Shown here one piece after another: positions 5,810 to 6,049 of a stretch of DNA of 6,049 bases (position 1 is the first letter of the stretch; every line of letters begins with the position of its first letter). The translations under genes were made by a program, and so were the position numbers. The notes beneath the pieces were generated by a model. That model was not told the DNA's origin, did no database searches, and saw nothing but the letters and a program-made list of their open reading frames with translations. Location of the stretch: NCBI GenBank assembly GCA_030151925.1, contig JASLCY010000254.1:1-6049 (forward strand). Direction: 5' to 3'. The DNA is from Oligoflexus sp. (GTDB taxonomy: Bacteria > Bdellovibrionota_B > Oligoflexia > Oligoflexales > Oligoflexaceae).

Positions 5810-6049
5810 GTTAAAGGCTTATAAATATGAATTTTAAATACATGTGCATCCCTCAGCCCGCCCCCTCGCCCGGATATCCGAAATATTGATTTTCTGAATA
5901 CAGCGTCCGGCAGCGGACTCGTTCGAGGCTGCAGACAGCCCTTAAGAAGAATCAGCAATATATTGATATTATTAATATTAATCATCCTCCCCCACGGTCA
6001 CCTGAAGCCGCACTTAAGCCCGGAAAAAACGCTTCCGAAGGAATTCATA
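5810..6049. other. Intergenic region without a convincing gene
   Basis: No open frame here has both a plausible start and the local codon habit. The stretch contains AT-rich segments (5811-5841 and 5957-5984), the perfect palindromes CGGATATCCG (5871-5880) and ATTAATATTAAT (5971-5982), and two copies of ATATTGAT (5883-5890 and 5960-5967). A bulged hairpin pairs GCAGC (5910-5914) with GCTGC (5928-5932), continued by CTC (5918-5920) with GAG (5925-5927). At the right edge GAAGGA (6037-6042) would be a well-placed ribosome binding site if an ATG began at base 6049, so a plus-strand gene may start just outside the window; that is speculation. Confidence 0.5.

Noticed and set aside
5827..5889. Twenty-codon open frame after the terminator, with AAAGG nine bases before its ATG
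   Set aside because: It is very short, lies directly behind a strong terminator with no visible promoter, and contains no feature beyond a proline-rich tail.
5653..5985. Minus-strand open frame starting MININNINILLILLKG
   Set aside because: Its start comes from the AT-rich palindromic stretch, it has no ribosome binding site, and it runs through the terminator and the end of the SUMF1-fold gene.

Overview
The window reads as chromosomal DNA of a Gram-negative bacterium with moderately high GC and a strong preference for G or C at third codon positions. Signs of a Gram-negative cell are a SecB export chaperone, two apparent lipoproteins, a small predicted outer-membrane beta-barrel and a periplasmic cysteine-rich protein. 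The mix of a DUF6279-like lipoprotein, a bacterial SUMF1-fold secreted protein and a Ser/Asn-linked glycosidase lipoprotein would suit a deltaproteobacterial or Oligoflexia/Bdellovibrionota-type genome. That placement is inference from general resemblance; no rRNA or other phylogenetic marker except SecB is present.

Layout. Bases 1-39 are the end of a gene entering from the left, closed by a strong intrinsic terminator (63-93). A 200-base leader rich in inverted repeats precedes a secreted clan GH-A glycoside hydrolase (292-1653, +). It converges, with a 16-base gap containing one arm of a hairpin, on a DUF6279-type lipoprotein (1670-2530, -). Divergent from that lipoprotein is secB (2661-3092, +). 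secB converges on a DUF72/YecE-family gene (3131-4045, -), which lies 48 bases downstream of, and is probably co-transcribed with, a small beta-barrel protein gene (4094-4570, -). Divergent from the barrel gene, behind a good sigma-70-type promoter, is a secreted SUMF1/FGE-fold protein with 14 cysteines (4742-5686, +), ending at a strong terminator (5776-5809). The last 240 bases hold no convincing gene; they are partly AT-rich, with palindromes and a hairpin.

Function. Four of the six complete genes encode exported proteins, and a fifth is the chaperone SecB, so the region leans towards the cell envelope. The genes nevertheless look like separate single-gene units, not one pathway. No mobile element, CRISPR array, tRNA, rRNA or defence system was seen. 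The observations most worth a second look are the SUMF1-fold protein that lacks the FGE catalytic cysteine pair, the possible folded leader ahead of the glycosidase, and the perfect inverted repeat lying over the promoter of the SUMF1-fold gene.
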